Below are positions 52,044 to 61,449 of a DNA stretch of 64,000 nucleotides, piece by piece (the first letter of the stretch is position 1; each line of letters begins with the position of its first letter). This stretch comes from Bryobacter sp. (GTDB lineage Bacteria; Acidobacteriota; Terriglobia; Bryobacterales; Bryobacteraceae), in contig JALHNH010000023.1 of the NCBI GenBank assembly GCA_022843625.1, forward strand, positions 1 to 64,000, in the 5' to 3' direction. The notes beneath the pieces were generated by a model that saw nothing but the letters and a program-made list of their open reading frames with translations, had not been told where the DNA came from and made no database searches. A program made the position numbers and the translations under genes.

Positions 52044-52655
52044 TTAAATAATGCGAATTGCACTGACCATGCGGCCAGCGGATTCGGTGTCCCTTCGGAA
52101 AGAATGGAAGAGATCCGGGTTGCATTTTGTGCAGTGCTTGGAAACCCAGATGTTATCAAGATCGAGGCCAGCTTCGACAAGCTGCCGTTCGTTGGCTTCT
52201 GCGAGATCGACACAGGTCTTGCCTTCTGACCCGAAGTGTGGCGAGACTTCAGGGCCGACCTCAAAGCAGCATAGGCCGATACCAGGGCCAATGGCGGCAC
52301 TCAGTGATGAGAGCTCTGCGCCGAGGGCCAGCATCTCGTGAACGGTGCGGGCAACAATTTCTTCAACAGTGCCTCGCCATCCGGCATGAACTGCGGCTAC
52401 GATTCGAGCGCTTGGATCGGCAAGGAGGATCGGCAGGCAATCTGCGGTGCGGACGGAAATCCAGAGCTCGGGACTAGTGGTGATGAGGGCGTCCCCTTCA
52501 CCCTGGAGGCCCTCCGCCTTACTGCGTAGAACTTTTCCGGAGTGGATTTGCTTGAGCCATGCATGCCCGGACTCAGGCAGCCAGGCCTCGTCTTCGCGAG
52601 TACCGAAGCCGTGCTCGACTTCAGGAATTTCCTTGAGTGTGGGAGCGTGGATCAT
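52044..52655 (-). CDS. pgeF: Peptidoglycan editing factor PgeF (YfiH/laccase-domain)
   Basis: Copper- or zinc-binding protein that corrects misincorporated serine in peptidoglycan precursors (known from E. coli YfiH). The 203 residues have WLKQIHSGKV, VRTADCLPILLADP, VAAVHAGWRGTVEEIV and AIGPGIGLCCFEVG, giving the conserved histidine and cysteine ligands. It overlaps nuoB by four bases (ATGA) and sits 4 bases before the sigma gene. Confidence 0.93.
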   Translation of the reverse strand: MIHAPTLKEIPEVEHGFGTREDEAWLPESGHAWLKQIHSGKVLRSKAEGLQGEGDALITTSPELWISVRTADCLPILLADPSARIVAAVHAGWRGTVEEIVARTVHEMLALGAELSSLSAAIGPGIGLCCFEVGPEVSPHFGSEGKTCVDLAEANERQLVEAGLDLDNIWVSKHCTKCNPDLFHSFRRDTESAGRMVSAIRII

Positions 52656-53206
52656 CCGAGCTGCACGAGGTTAACGCGCTTCTGGAAATCCGCGAGCATT
52701 TCTTCGCTGAGGCGGACGTGAGTTGGCTTGCGGGTGAGAGTCCGCATCTGGTCGATTTTGTCCTGGAGCTTCATCAGGCCATAGAATAGGTTCTCAGGCC
52801 GTGGCGGGCAACCGGTGATGTAGACATCGACAGGGATTATCTTGTCCACTCCCTGAAGCACCGAGTAGGTGTTGAAGGGGCCACCGACGCTGGAACAGGC
52901 ACCCATGGAGATGACCCATTTGGGCTCGGGCATCTGATCGTAGATGCGCTTGAGGACTGGTGCCATTTTGAGGCTGACAGTGCCGGCGACGATCATGAGG
53001 TCTGCTTGACGGGGGGAAGGGCGGAAAACTTCGGCACCAAAACGGGCCATGTCAAAGCGCCCGGCGGTACTGGCAATCATTTCGATTGCGCAGCAGGCGA
53101 GGCCAAAACTGAGAGGCCAAATCGCAGACTTGCGAGCCCAGTTAAAGACATAGTCTACCGAGGTGGTAATGAAGTTTTGCTCGAATTGATTTTGGAGCGT
53201 GATCAC
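52652..53206 (-). CDS. nuoB: NADH-quinone oxidoreductase subunit B
   Basis: Complex I subunit that holds the N2 iron-sulphur cluster. The 184 residues have FGLACCAIEM (tandem cysteines), GTVSLKMAPVLKRIYDQMPEPKWVISMGAC and VYITGCPPRPE, all four cluster ligands. A GTG start at 53206 is used. No other nuo gene is within the window, which is unusual since they are normally clustered. It may be a second copy or a scattered nuo gene. The following genes pgeF and the sigma factor are coupled to it. Confidence 0.92.
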   Translation of the reverse strand: MITLQNQFEQNFITTSVDYVFNWARKSAIWPLSFGLACCAIEMIASTAGRFDMARFGAEVFRPSPRQADLMIVAGTVSLKMAPVLKRIYDQMPEPKWVISMGACSSVGGPFNTYSVLQGVDKIIPVDVYITGCPPRPENLFYGLMKLQDKIDQMRTLTRKPTHVRLSEEMLADFQKRVNLVQLG

Positions 53207-53236
53207 AAGAAGGAACTTTTAGTTTAACTTGAGAGT

Positions 53237-53461
53237 ATGGCTGGAAATTCACACAACTCGAACGCGTACACAGATCAAGAGAAAAAATTCCTGATGGGCC
53301 CCCTGCTCGTGGGAACTCTTGCGGTCTCAGTTTTCTTATACGTGTACTTCACAATTCCTTCGAAACCTTACGAATTGCATGAGGCTTCGCATGCTGAAGC
53401 TTCGCACGATGCAGGTCACTCAACAGGTAAGGAAGTAAAGCACGAAGAAGCTAAGCACTAA
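53237..53461 (+). CDS. Small membrane protein with His-rich tail
   Basis: 74 residues: a soluble start, one membrane helix (about 21-39, LLVGTLAVSVFLYVYF) and a C-terminal tail rich in histidine, alanine and glutamate (residues about 46-74). The tail could bind metal. It is divergent from nuoB with a 30-base gap and overlaps the next convergent gene by 11 bases. No known family is recognised. Confidence 0.6.
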   Translation: MAGNSHNSNAYTDQEKKFLMGPLLVGTLAVSVFLYVYFTIPSKPYELHEASHAEASHDAGHSTGKEVKHEEAKH

Positions 53462-53849
53462 GCCACTGTTTGGCTAGAGCCTCCGGATCCTCATTCAGCG
53501 TCAGCAACTGCTGAGCTGTTGGTTCGTTATCTACAAAAAACGTCGCTTCGACACCTTGCGCCGTTGGCTTAAGGTCGAGGCGGCGTTCTTTTGCTTCCAG
53601 GCGCAGGGTTGTGTCGAGCCATGTGAAACGAACCATGGTGCGCTGGGTGTGACCAATGATGCGGCAGGCAGTGAGGAATTTTTCTGTGAAGGGGCCGGTT
53701 TTGAGGGCTTCGGCAATAGGGGCAGCGGCGAGTGCCGTCTGACGGTCTGCCTCGCGGCGGGCCTGTTCTTCTTTCTGTTTTAGCGGGTCTTTTTCTTCGC
53801 GCGACTCGAGCGCCTTCAGGTTGTTCTCGAGATTGTCGAGGAAGCTCAT
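53451..53849 (-). CDS. Hypothetical conserved protein, cytoplasmic
   Basis: The ATG at 53849 gives 132 residues (MSFLDNLENNLKALESREEKD); the upstream frame would enter the divergent gene. The first 55 residues form a charged helix, probably a coiled coil, and the rest is a beta-rich part with FTWLDTTLRLEAKERRLDL. No motif or signal is found. Similar small proteins occur in Acidobacteria as far as I recall. Function unknown. Confidence 0.65.
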   Translation of the reverse strand: MSFLDNLENNLKALESREEKDPLKQKEEQARREADRQTALAAAPIAEALKTGPFTEKFLTACRIIGHTQRTMVRFTWLDTTLRLEAKERRLDLKPTAQGVEATFFVDNEPTAQQLLTLNEDPEALAKQWLSA

Positions 53850-53859
53850 ATCCTCACGG

Positions 53860-53871
53860 TACAATGAGATT
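53860..53871 (+). promoter_or_regulatory. Possible -10 box for a leaderless mRNA
   Basis: TACAAT at 53860-53865 matches TATAAT at five positions and ends 6 bases before the ATG at 53872. The divergent gap is only 22 bases, so the promoter must lie here or in the neighbouring gene. No clear -35 is seen. Confidence 0.35.
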
Positions 53872-54294
53872 ATGTTCTTTCGCCGGGAAAAGCCTGTAGT
53901 TCTCAAATTTGAAGATCATTTGGAAAGCCTGAAGCTAAGCGGCATGGCCGTTGGCAAAACCACCAATGGCAAAGCTCCAGTAATGCGCAAAGGTTGCGCG
54001 GCAGTGTTGCTGGATCAGGGGGAGAAGGTTGGAATCGAGCGTGCGGGAGTGGTGGTGGGCCACGAAATCGGGGAATTGACTCATGGCGGTTATCAGATGT
54101 TCTTTGTGACACCTACGGGTGTAAAAGAACCGGCATTAGCAGAACAGCTGCGGGAGTTGCACGATTTTCAGGAAGACTTGCGCAAAGGACTTGGGCACGA
54201 CAGCCTTTACAACACTAGCCTGGGAACCACGAACCCGCGTCATCTGTATGACCGCGTGAAGGGCCGTGATTCCCACGCCAAGCATTCACACTAA
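53872..54294 (+). CDS. Hypothetical conserved protein
   Basis: The ATG at 53872 gives 140 residues (MFFRREKPVVLKFEDHLESL). The sequence is a compact alpha/beta pattern with GCAAVLLDQGEKVGIERAGVVVGHEIGELTHGGYQMFF and a helical, histidine-ending tail. No known motif is recognised. The stop TAA interlocks with the cyclophilin stop (CTAA at 54291-54294). Function unknown. Confidence 0.7.
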   Translation: MFFRREKPVVLKFEDHLESLKLSGMAVGKTTNGKAPVMRKGCAAVLLDQGEKVGIERAGVVVGHEIGELTHGGYQMFFVTPTGVKEPALAEQLRELHDFQEDLRKGLGHDSLYNTSLGTTNPRHLYDRVKGRDSHAKHSH

Positions 54295-54779
54295 GCTTCG
54301 GTGATGGTAACGCTGTTGAGGGTATCGCCACCGGCGATGGAATCTACTACAGACTGACCTTCGAGAACCTGGCCAAAGACGGTGTGCTTGCCGTCGAGCC
54401 AATCGGTCTTGATGTGCGTGATGTAGAACTGGCTGCCGTTGGTGTTGGGGCCGGCATTTGCCATAGCCAAGCTGCCTACCTTGTGGCGAAGCCATTCGTT
54501 GCCAGCAAATTCGTCGGCAAAACGATAGCCAGGGCCTCCACGACCAGAACCTTCTGGGTCGCCGCCCTGAACCATGAAATCTTTAATGACGCGATGGAAT
54601 GTAGTGCCATTGTAGAAGCCGTCGTTTGCAAGGAAGACGAAGTTGCTTACAGTGTTGGGAGCATTCTTGGGATAGAGTTCGACAACGATCTTGCCTTTGG
54701 CCGTATCGAAAGTTGCAGTGTAAGACTTGGTGACGTCGATCGACATCGGCGGCGGAGCCGGATAGGATTTTTGAGCCAT
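54291..54779 (-). CDS. Peptidyl-prolyl cis-trans isomerase, cyclophilin type
   Basis: The 162-residue cyclophilin speeds prolyl isomerisation during folding. Motifs are NFVFLANDGFYNGTTFHRVIKDFMVQGGDPEGSGRGGPGY, with the catalytic FHRVI, and NTNGSQFYITHI. There is no signal peptide, so it is cytoplasmic. A TACACT box at 54788-54793 on the minus strand may be its -10. The length is near the family norm. Confidence 0.95.
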   Translation of the reverse strand: MAQKSYPAPPPMSIDVTKSYTATFDTAKGKIVVELYPKNAPNTVSNFVFLANDGFYNGTTFHRVIKDFMVQGGDPEGSGRGGPGYRFADEFAGNEWLRHKVGSLAMANAGPNTNGSQFYITHIKTDWLDGKHTVFGQVLEGQSVVDSIAGGDTLNSVTITEA

Positions 54780-54845
54780 ATTCTTTCAGTGTAAGCTTTG
54801 AATCTACCAACTTGAGGCTTGCGGTAGAAGCAGCGGTGCGAAAGA

Positions 54846-56378
54846 ATGTGGAGCATGTTCTTGCGATTGGGAATTCTGTGCTGCTTCATAACTCTGGCCT
54901 GGGGCGGAGATGCCGAATTTCTGCGACGGGTGACACTCGATTTGACAGGCCGCTTACCTGAGCCATCAGTGGCGAAGCAGTTTTTGGCGGACAAGGATCC
55001 GAACAAGCGCACGAAGATGATCGACAGTTTGTTCCCGCCGATTCCTGAGGTGGGGATGCGAGCCATCAAGGATGCGCCGTTTCTGGACCGCTGGGCTTAC
55101 TTCTTCAATGATCTCTTCCGCAATGGGCAATTGCTTGAAGAAGGCATCAATACTTTCTACGATTTCACTTATAAATCCCTTCTGCTGAACGTGCCGTATG
55201 ACGAGATGGTGCGTGACATGATCACGGCATCGGCGGTGTCGACCTGGGCGGACGGGGCCTCAAACTTTCTGGCGCGCAGCCATGTCTTTGAGGGCGATGG
55301 CTATGTGATGAATCATGAGGACACCGCTGACGAGATTGCGATCAATACTTCGCGGATCTTTCTTGGCGTGAATCTGGAGTGCGTGTCGTGCCATGACGGT
55401 AAAGGCCATCTGGAGAAGATCAATCTTTGGCTGGCAGATCGCAAGCGGTCCGATTTATGGCGGCAGGCGAGCTTCTTTGGCAAGACCTACATCGCACCGG
55501 TTTACGGGCGAACGCCACAATTCATGGTGAAGGATAAACGGGCAGGTTATGACCTTACGACAGTGAGTTCGTTGCGGCCTCCGCGCAAGAAGGGGGAAGA
55601 TGTCACGCCCACGTTTATATTGGATGGGGCACGAGCCAAAGCTGGAGAGCGGGAGCGCGAGGCCTACGCAAGAATGCTCACCGGGCATCCCCAGTTTGCC
55701 AGGACTACCGTCAACATGATCTGGGCGGAGTTGATGGGCCAGGGAATTGTCGAGCCAATTTTCGATTTTGACCTGGCGCGGCAGGACAAGAAGAATCCCC
55801 CGCCGGCACCATGGACCTTGCAACCGAGCGACCCGGATTTGCTCGATGGGCTGGCTGCCGAGTTTCAAGCCAAAGGCTATGACCTGCGGTGGTTGATCCG
55901 GCGGATCGTCACTTCGCCTCAATATCAATCGCTGCAAGTATCGCGGCGCATGAGTGCCGAACAGATGTGGGATTCGATCTCGCAGATCACCGGCCAGCAG
56001 CAGGAAGTGAAAGTGAGCTTCTCTGACAAGAAAGTGAAGTGGGTGATGCAGACACGATCACCACAGGATCTTGAGAAGAGCGGGATGAAGAAGACACATG
56101 CGGTGTTGTCGGCTTTTGGGCAATGTGACCGCTATAATGCACAGGCGGACAGGAAGCCCACGATGATTCAGACGGCACTGTTGTTGAACGATGCAACGGT
56201 GAAAGAAAAACTGAAGGTGGATGCAACGAAGAAGATGAGTCCTGAGTTTGCCGAGGATTTGTTCTACAGGGCATTGAGCCGACCACCTACAGAGGCGGAG
56301 ATGAAGGTGGCGCTTGGGCTTGAGGTGGAAGACCTCCTGTGGGTGATGGTGAACCGGTTGGACTTTCTCTTTTATTGA
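54846..56378 (+). CDS. DUF1549/DUF1553 protein with a CxxCH motif
   Basis: 510 residues with a signal peptide (about 1-20). DUF1549 starts with RVTLDLTGRLPEPSVAKQFL, and the DUF1553 part ends with FLFYRALSRPPTEAEMKVAL-like text. A CVSCH motif at residues 179-183 is a c-type haem site. The N-terminal cytochrome domain of longer members (such as the one at 59072) is absent. The family is common in Planctomycetes and Acidobacteria and is paired with DUF1501 proteins; role unknown. The DUF1501 gene follows after 10 bases. Confidence 0.87.
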   Translation: MWSMFLRLGILCCFITLAWGGDAEFLRRVTLDLTGRLPEPSVAKQFLADKDPNKRTKMIDSLFPPIPEVGMRAIKDAPFLDRWAYFFNDLFRNGQLLEEGINTFYDFTYKSLLLNVPYDEMVRDMITASAVSTWADGASNFLARSHVFEGDGYVMNHEDTADEIAINTSRIFLGVNLECVSCHDGKGHLEKINLWLADRKRSDLWRQASFFGKTYIAPVYGRTPQFMVKDKRAGYDLTTVSSLRPPRKKGEDVTPTFILDGARAKAGEREREAYARMLTGHPQFARTTVNMIWAELMGQGIVEPIFDFDLARQDKKNPPPAPWTLQPSDPDLLDGLAAEFQAKGYDLRWLIRRIVTSPQYQSLQVSRRMSAEQMWDSISQITGQQQEVKVSFSDKKVKWVMQTRSPQDLEKSGMKKTHAVLSAFGQCDRYNAQADRKPTMIQTALLLNDATVKEKLKVDATKKMSPEFAEDLFYRALSRPPTEAEMKVALGLEVEDLLWVMVNRLDFLFY

Positions 56379-56388
56379 GGTGATGGGG

Positions 56389-57701
56389 ATGTTGCTATCA
56401 AGACGAACTGCTTTGCAGATGGCCTTTGCGGGAAAGAAAACTGAGCCTCGCGGGTCAGCCGATTGCGTAATCTTTCTGAACCTGCAGGGCGGGCCACCAC
56501 AGATGGATACGTGGGATGTGAAAGAGGGCAAGTGGGCACCAGAGAACCGCGATCTTGTCACCGTGAAGCAGGGCTATCAATTCCCCCGTGCGCTGATGCC
56601 CAAGATGATCGAGCGGCTGGACGATGTGTTGATGGTGCGCAGCATGGAAGCCTGGGAGACGGTTCATAGCCGGGGGCAATATTATTTGCAGACCGGACAT
56701 GCAGTGAGCCCAGCGCGGGTAAAAGAGTCGCCATCAATGGGGTCTGTGATTGCCTACGAGGCAGCGAAGACGCGCAAGGAAAGCGATTATCTGCCTCCGT
56801 TTGTATCAATGAACTATGAGGCATCAACGATGTATGGGCCGCTGATTCGCGAGGGTTGTCTGCCGGCGGATGCTTCGCCGTTGACACTCGATCTTGCCAG
56901 CGGAAGTCTGCCCTTCCTGCTGGAAGACAGCGAGAAGGACCGCTTTGCCAAGCGCTGGGCGGCATTGATGGATATGGATGCAGCCCGCAATGGATTGAAG
57001 CCGGATTCGCCTCAGGAGATGCGGCAGTTTGCCAGCTTCGCAAGAGCAGTGGAGAAGATGATGCGCAATCCGCAGGTGAAGCAAGTACTCGCCATGAAGC
57101 CGGAAGAGAAGCAGGCTTATGGCGGGACTCCCTTTGGCGATGCATGCTTGCTGGCTCGCAACATGGCAGCGGCCAAGGCCGGGGCTAAGTTCATCATGGT
57201 GACGCAGCCGGGTTGGGATCTGCATGGAAACTTGTACGGCAAGGATCTGGGCAAGTCGGCAACGGGGGGAGTTTACAAGTTAGCCAAGGACCTTGATGCC
57301 GCGATGAGTGCGCTGCTATTTGATCTGAAGCGGATGGGGCTACTCGAGCGGACGCTGGTGATTGCAATGGGCGAATTTGGCCGGACGCCTGGCGATTTAA
57401 CCTCGCTCGCTGGACGGGAGCATTACGCCAAGGCGATGGTGGCGGCCTTTGCTGGCGCGGGTGTGAAGGGGGGCAGAGTGATGGGAGCTACCGATGCTGA
57501 AGCAGCGAATGTGACCGACTTTGGCTGGAAGAAGAAGCGGCCTATTTATGTTGAGGATGTCTGCGCGACTGTTTACAGCGTGCTGGGTATTGATGCGAAC
57601 TCTCGGATCCGCAATACACCTTCGGGCCGGGATTTCGTATATGTAGATCCAGCCGCAGGAACGCGGGTAATTGACTTCGGTGAAGTGAGTGAGTTCTTCG
57701 C

Positions 57702-57705
<4 letters not shown>
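56389..57705 (+). CDS. DUF1501 protein, Tat-exported
   Basis: The ATG at 56389, preceded by a GAGG site 8 bases away, gives 438 residues with a twin-arginine-like start (LLSRRTALQMAFAG). The alkaline phosphatase/sulfatase-like fold of DUF1501 is seen in CVIFLNLQGGPPQMDTWD, GDACLLARNMAAAKAGAKFI and VIAMGEFGRTPGD. It pairs with the DUF1549 gene upstream. Its stop interlocks with that of the second DUF1501 gene. Confidence 0.87.
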
Positions 57706-59071
<1,366 letters not shown>

Positions 59072-59075
<4 letters not shown>

Positions 59076-61339
59076 GGGCGGGTCAGGAATTCGTCCAGGT
59101 TAATGAGGACACGCGCTACGGCGGGCCACGGGTCTAGTTGTGAGTCGCGCTGGACGCGGATGAAGCGGAGCATGCGCTCAAGTTCATCGGCACGGGGGGC
59201 GCGGCTGAGAGTGATCTGGTAGCCGGTTGCGAGGCGCGAAGGATCACTGGAGCCGGAACTGGTCATACGTTTGGCAAGGGCTTCGGCGAACTCGGTAGTG
59301 GATTCGTCGTTTAGCTGGGTGAGCGCTTGAAGCGGAGTGTTCGAGCGATTGCGGCGAGTGCAGCTTACCGATGAATCCGGTGCGTCAAAAACGATCAGGC
59401 TGGGGTGTGGGGCCGAGCGCTGGAAGAAGGTGTACATCCCGCGACGGTAGCGGTCTTCGCCGGTAGAGGTCTTCCATTCGCGGCGCACCTGGGTCACCTG
59501 ATAAACGCCGGCGGGCTGTGGGGGATAAACGCTTTCGCCGCCTACTTTAGGAGCAAAAAGATTTGCTGCGATCAGAGAAGAATCACGAATGATTTCTGCG
59601 TCGAGGCGGAGGCGATTCTGACGAGAGAAGAACTTGTTCTCGGGATCGGTGGGGGTGGCTGTTGAAGATTGTCTATAGGTTGCCGAAGTTACGATCAGGC
59701 GATGTAGAGCCTTCTGGCTCCAGCCATTTTCAATGAACTGAAGAGCAAGATAGTCGAGAAGTTCCGGGTGTGTGGGTTTGTCGCCCTGCGTCCCAAAGTC
59801 ACTTTCGCTGGCAACGATCCCGCGGCCGAAATATTCCTGCCAGACGCGATTCACGGTTACGCGAGGAGTGAGGGGGTTCTTTGGGTCCACCAGCCACTCG
59901 CCCAGCGCCAGGCGGTTCGGTGGTTTGTTTCCCAATGGCGGAAGAATGCTGGGAACGCCTGGGGTAACGGGTGCGCCCTTCCGCATGAAGTCGCCACCAA
60001 GATGGATGTAAGCAGGACGGGCAGTGGGGAGGTCGCGCATGATCATCGTGCGCGGCAACTTAGGTTTATGAGCCCGCAGGTCGGCCAGTTCTTTGTCGAT
60101 TGCGACGAGTATCTCATCTTTCTTGAGGTCGCCGGAGAAAACCTGGAGGCGCATGCGCATGCGTTCTTCTGCGTCGATGACCTTTTTATTCCAGGCGGCG
60201 AACTCCGCCTTTTCGGTATCGGTTCCGATTTCGAGGAAAGGCTTGTTGAAAAACTTGCGCTCGGCTTCTTTGTCCACTTCATCGGTATTGTTGAAGAAGG
60301 CGAAGAGCTGATAATATTCGCGCTGCGAGACAGGATCATATTTGTGGTCGTGGCAGCGGGCGCAGCCGAGTGTCAGCCCCATAAAGGCAGCACCTGTGGT
60401 CGCGACACGGTCGGCTACGGCTTCGACGCGATATTGTTCGAAATCAATGCCGCCTTCATAGTTGCTGGTTGTGTTGCGGTGGAAGCCGGTGGCGATCAGT
60501 TGGGCATTGGTGGGATTGGGCAACAGATCACCAGCCATTTGCTCGATCACGAATTGATTGAAAGGCTTGTCTTCGTTGGTGGCATGGATGACCCAGTCGC
60601 GATACATCCAGATGTCTCGGGGCGCGTCGATGGTGTAGCCATCGGAATCGGCATAGCGAGCGATGTCGAGCCAATGGCGGCCCCAACGTTCCCCGTAATG
60701 AGGCGACGCGAGAAGGCGATCGACTTGTTTTTCGTAAGCGTTGGGGCTACTGTCTGCCAGGAAGTTCTTGAGTTCATCGAGAGTGGGTGGTAGACCCGTA
60801 ATGTCGAGGCTGAGGCGGCGCAGGAGTGTGGCACGGTCGGCCTCTGGGGCGGGCGCAAGCTGATTTGCTTCGAGCCTGGCGAGAATGAATTTATCAATTG
60901 CGTTGCGGGCCCAGTTGGAATTGGTAACGGCTGGGATTGACTGCGGTTTCAGCGGCTGGAATGCCCAATGGTTGGCTCCGGGACGCTTGGACTTTACCAG
61001 GTTCTCCGGCACAGGCAGGCCCGCTGCGACCCACTTTTCAAGTATCGAAATCTGTTCTTCTGTGAGCTTTTTGTTGGGCGGCATCTTGAGATCGCCGACA
61101 TGGCGGGCGGCGTTCAGAATGATGTCCAGCGAGGCACCGCGGTTACCGCCGCGAAGGATGGAGTCGCGTGTTTGCAAGGAGAGGCCGCTGGTGGAATTAG
61201 CTTCGCTGTGACAGCCGTAGCAGTTAGCACGCAGGATGGGGCGGACTTGAGATTCGAAGAACTGAGCGTCCGGCACTTGCGCGACGGCGGCAACGGAAAA
61301 GATCGCGAAGAAACAAAGCTTAATCACTGCCCATATCAT
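59072..61339 (-). CDS. DUF1549/DUF1553 protein with N-terminal planctomycete-type cytochrome c
   Basis: 755 residues with a signal peptide (about 1-20). A cytochrome-like part carries CYGCH at 40-44. DUF1549 begins near 165 with RRLSLDITGLPPTLDEL and includes RWGRHWLDIARYADSDGY and a second haem-like CARCH near residue 325. DUF1553 lies at about 480-740 (RVTVNRVWQEYFGRGIV, NTPLQALTQLNDE). It probably works with the DUF1501 protein in the periplasm. The actual reaction is unknown. Confidence 0.9.
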
Positions 61340-61449
61340 TTCAGATTTTGAGGTGCCTGTGTGGGGGGGGGTGGGGTGGACTTGACTGGGTCGCGCAGGT
61401 GCCTTCGAGCAATCTCTTTCGGCGACTAATGGAAGTTTTCTTCCTTTAG
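61340..61449. promoter_or_regulatory. Spacer with G9 tract, direct repeats and a small hairpin
   Basis: AGGTGCCT occurs at 61351-61358 and 61397-61404 as a direct repeat. Between the copies lies a run of nine G at 61363-61371 followed by GGGG and GG. GGAAG-TTTT-CTTCC at 61431-61444 is a perfect 5-base stem. The region is upstream of the cytochrome-DUF1549 gene; the G tract lies 24-32 bases before its start. No gene is seen. Confidence 0.4.

Noticed and set aside
52040..52300. Longer start of the ECF sigma gene
   Set aside because: The extra residues lie inside pgeF and match no sigma region; ATG 52039 starts the domain.
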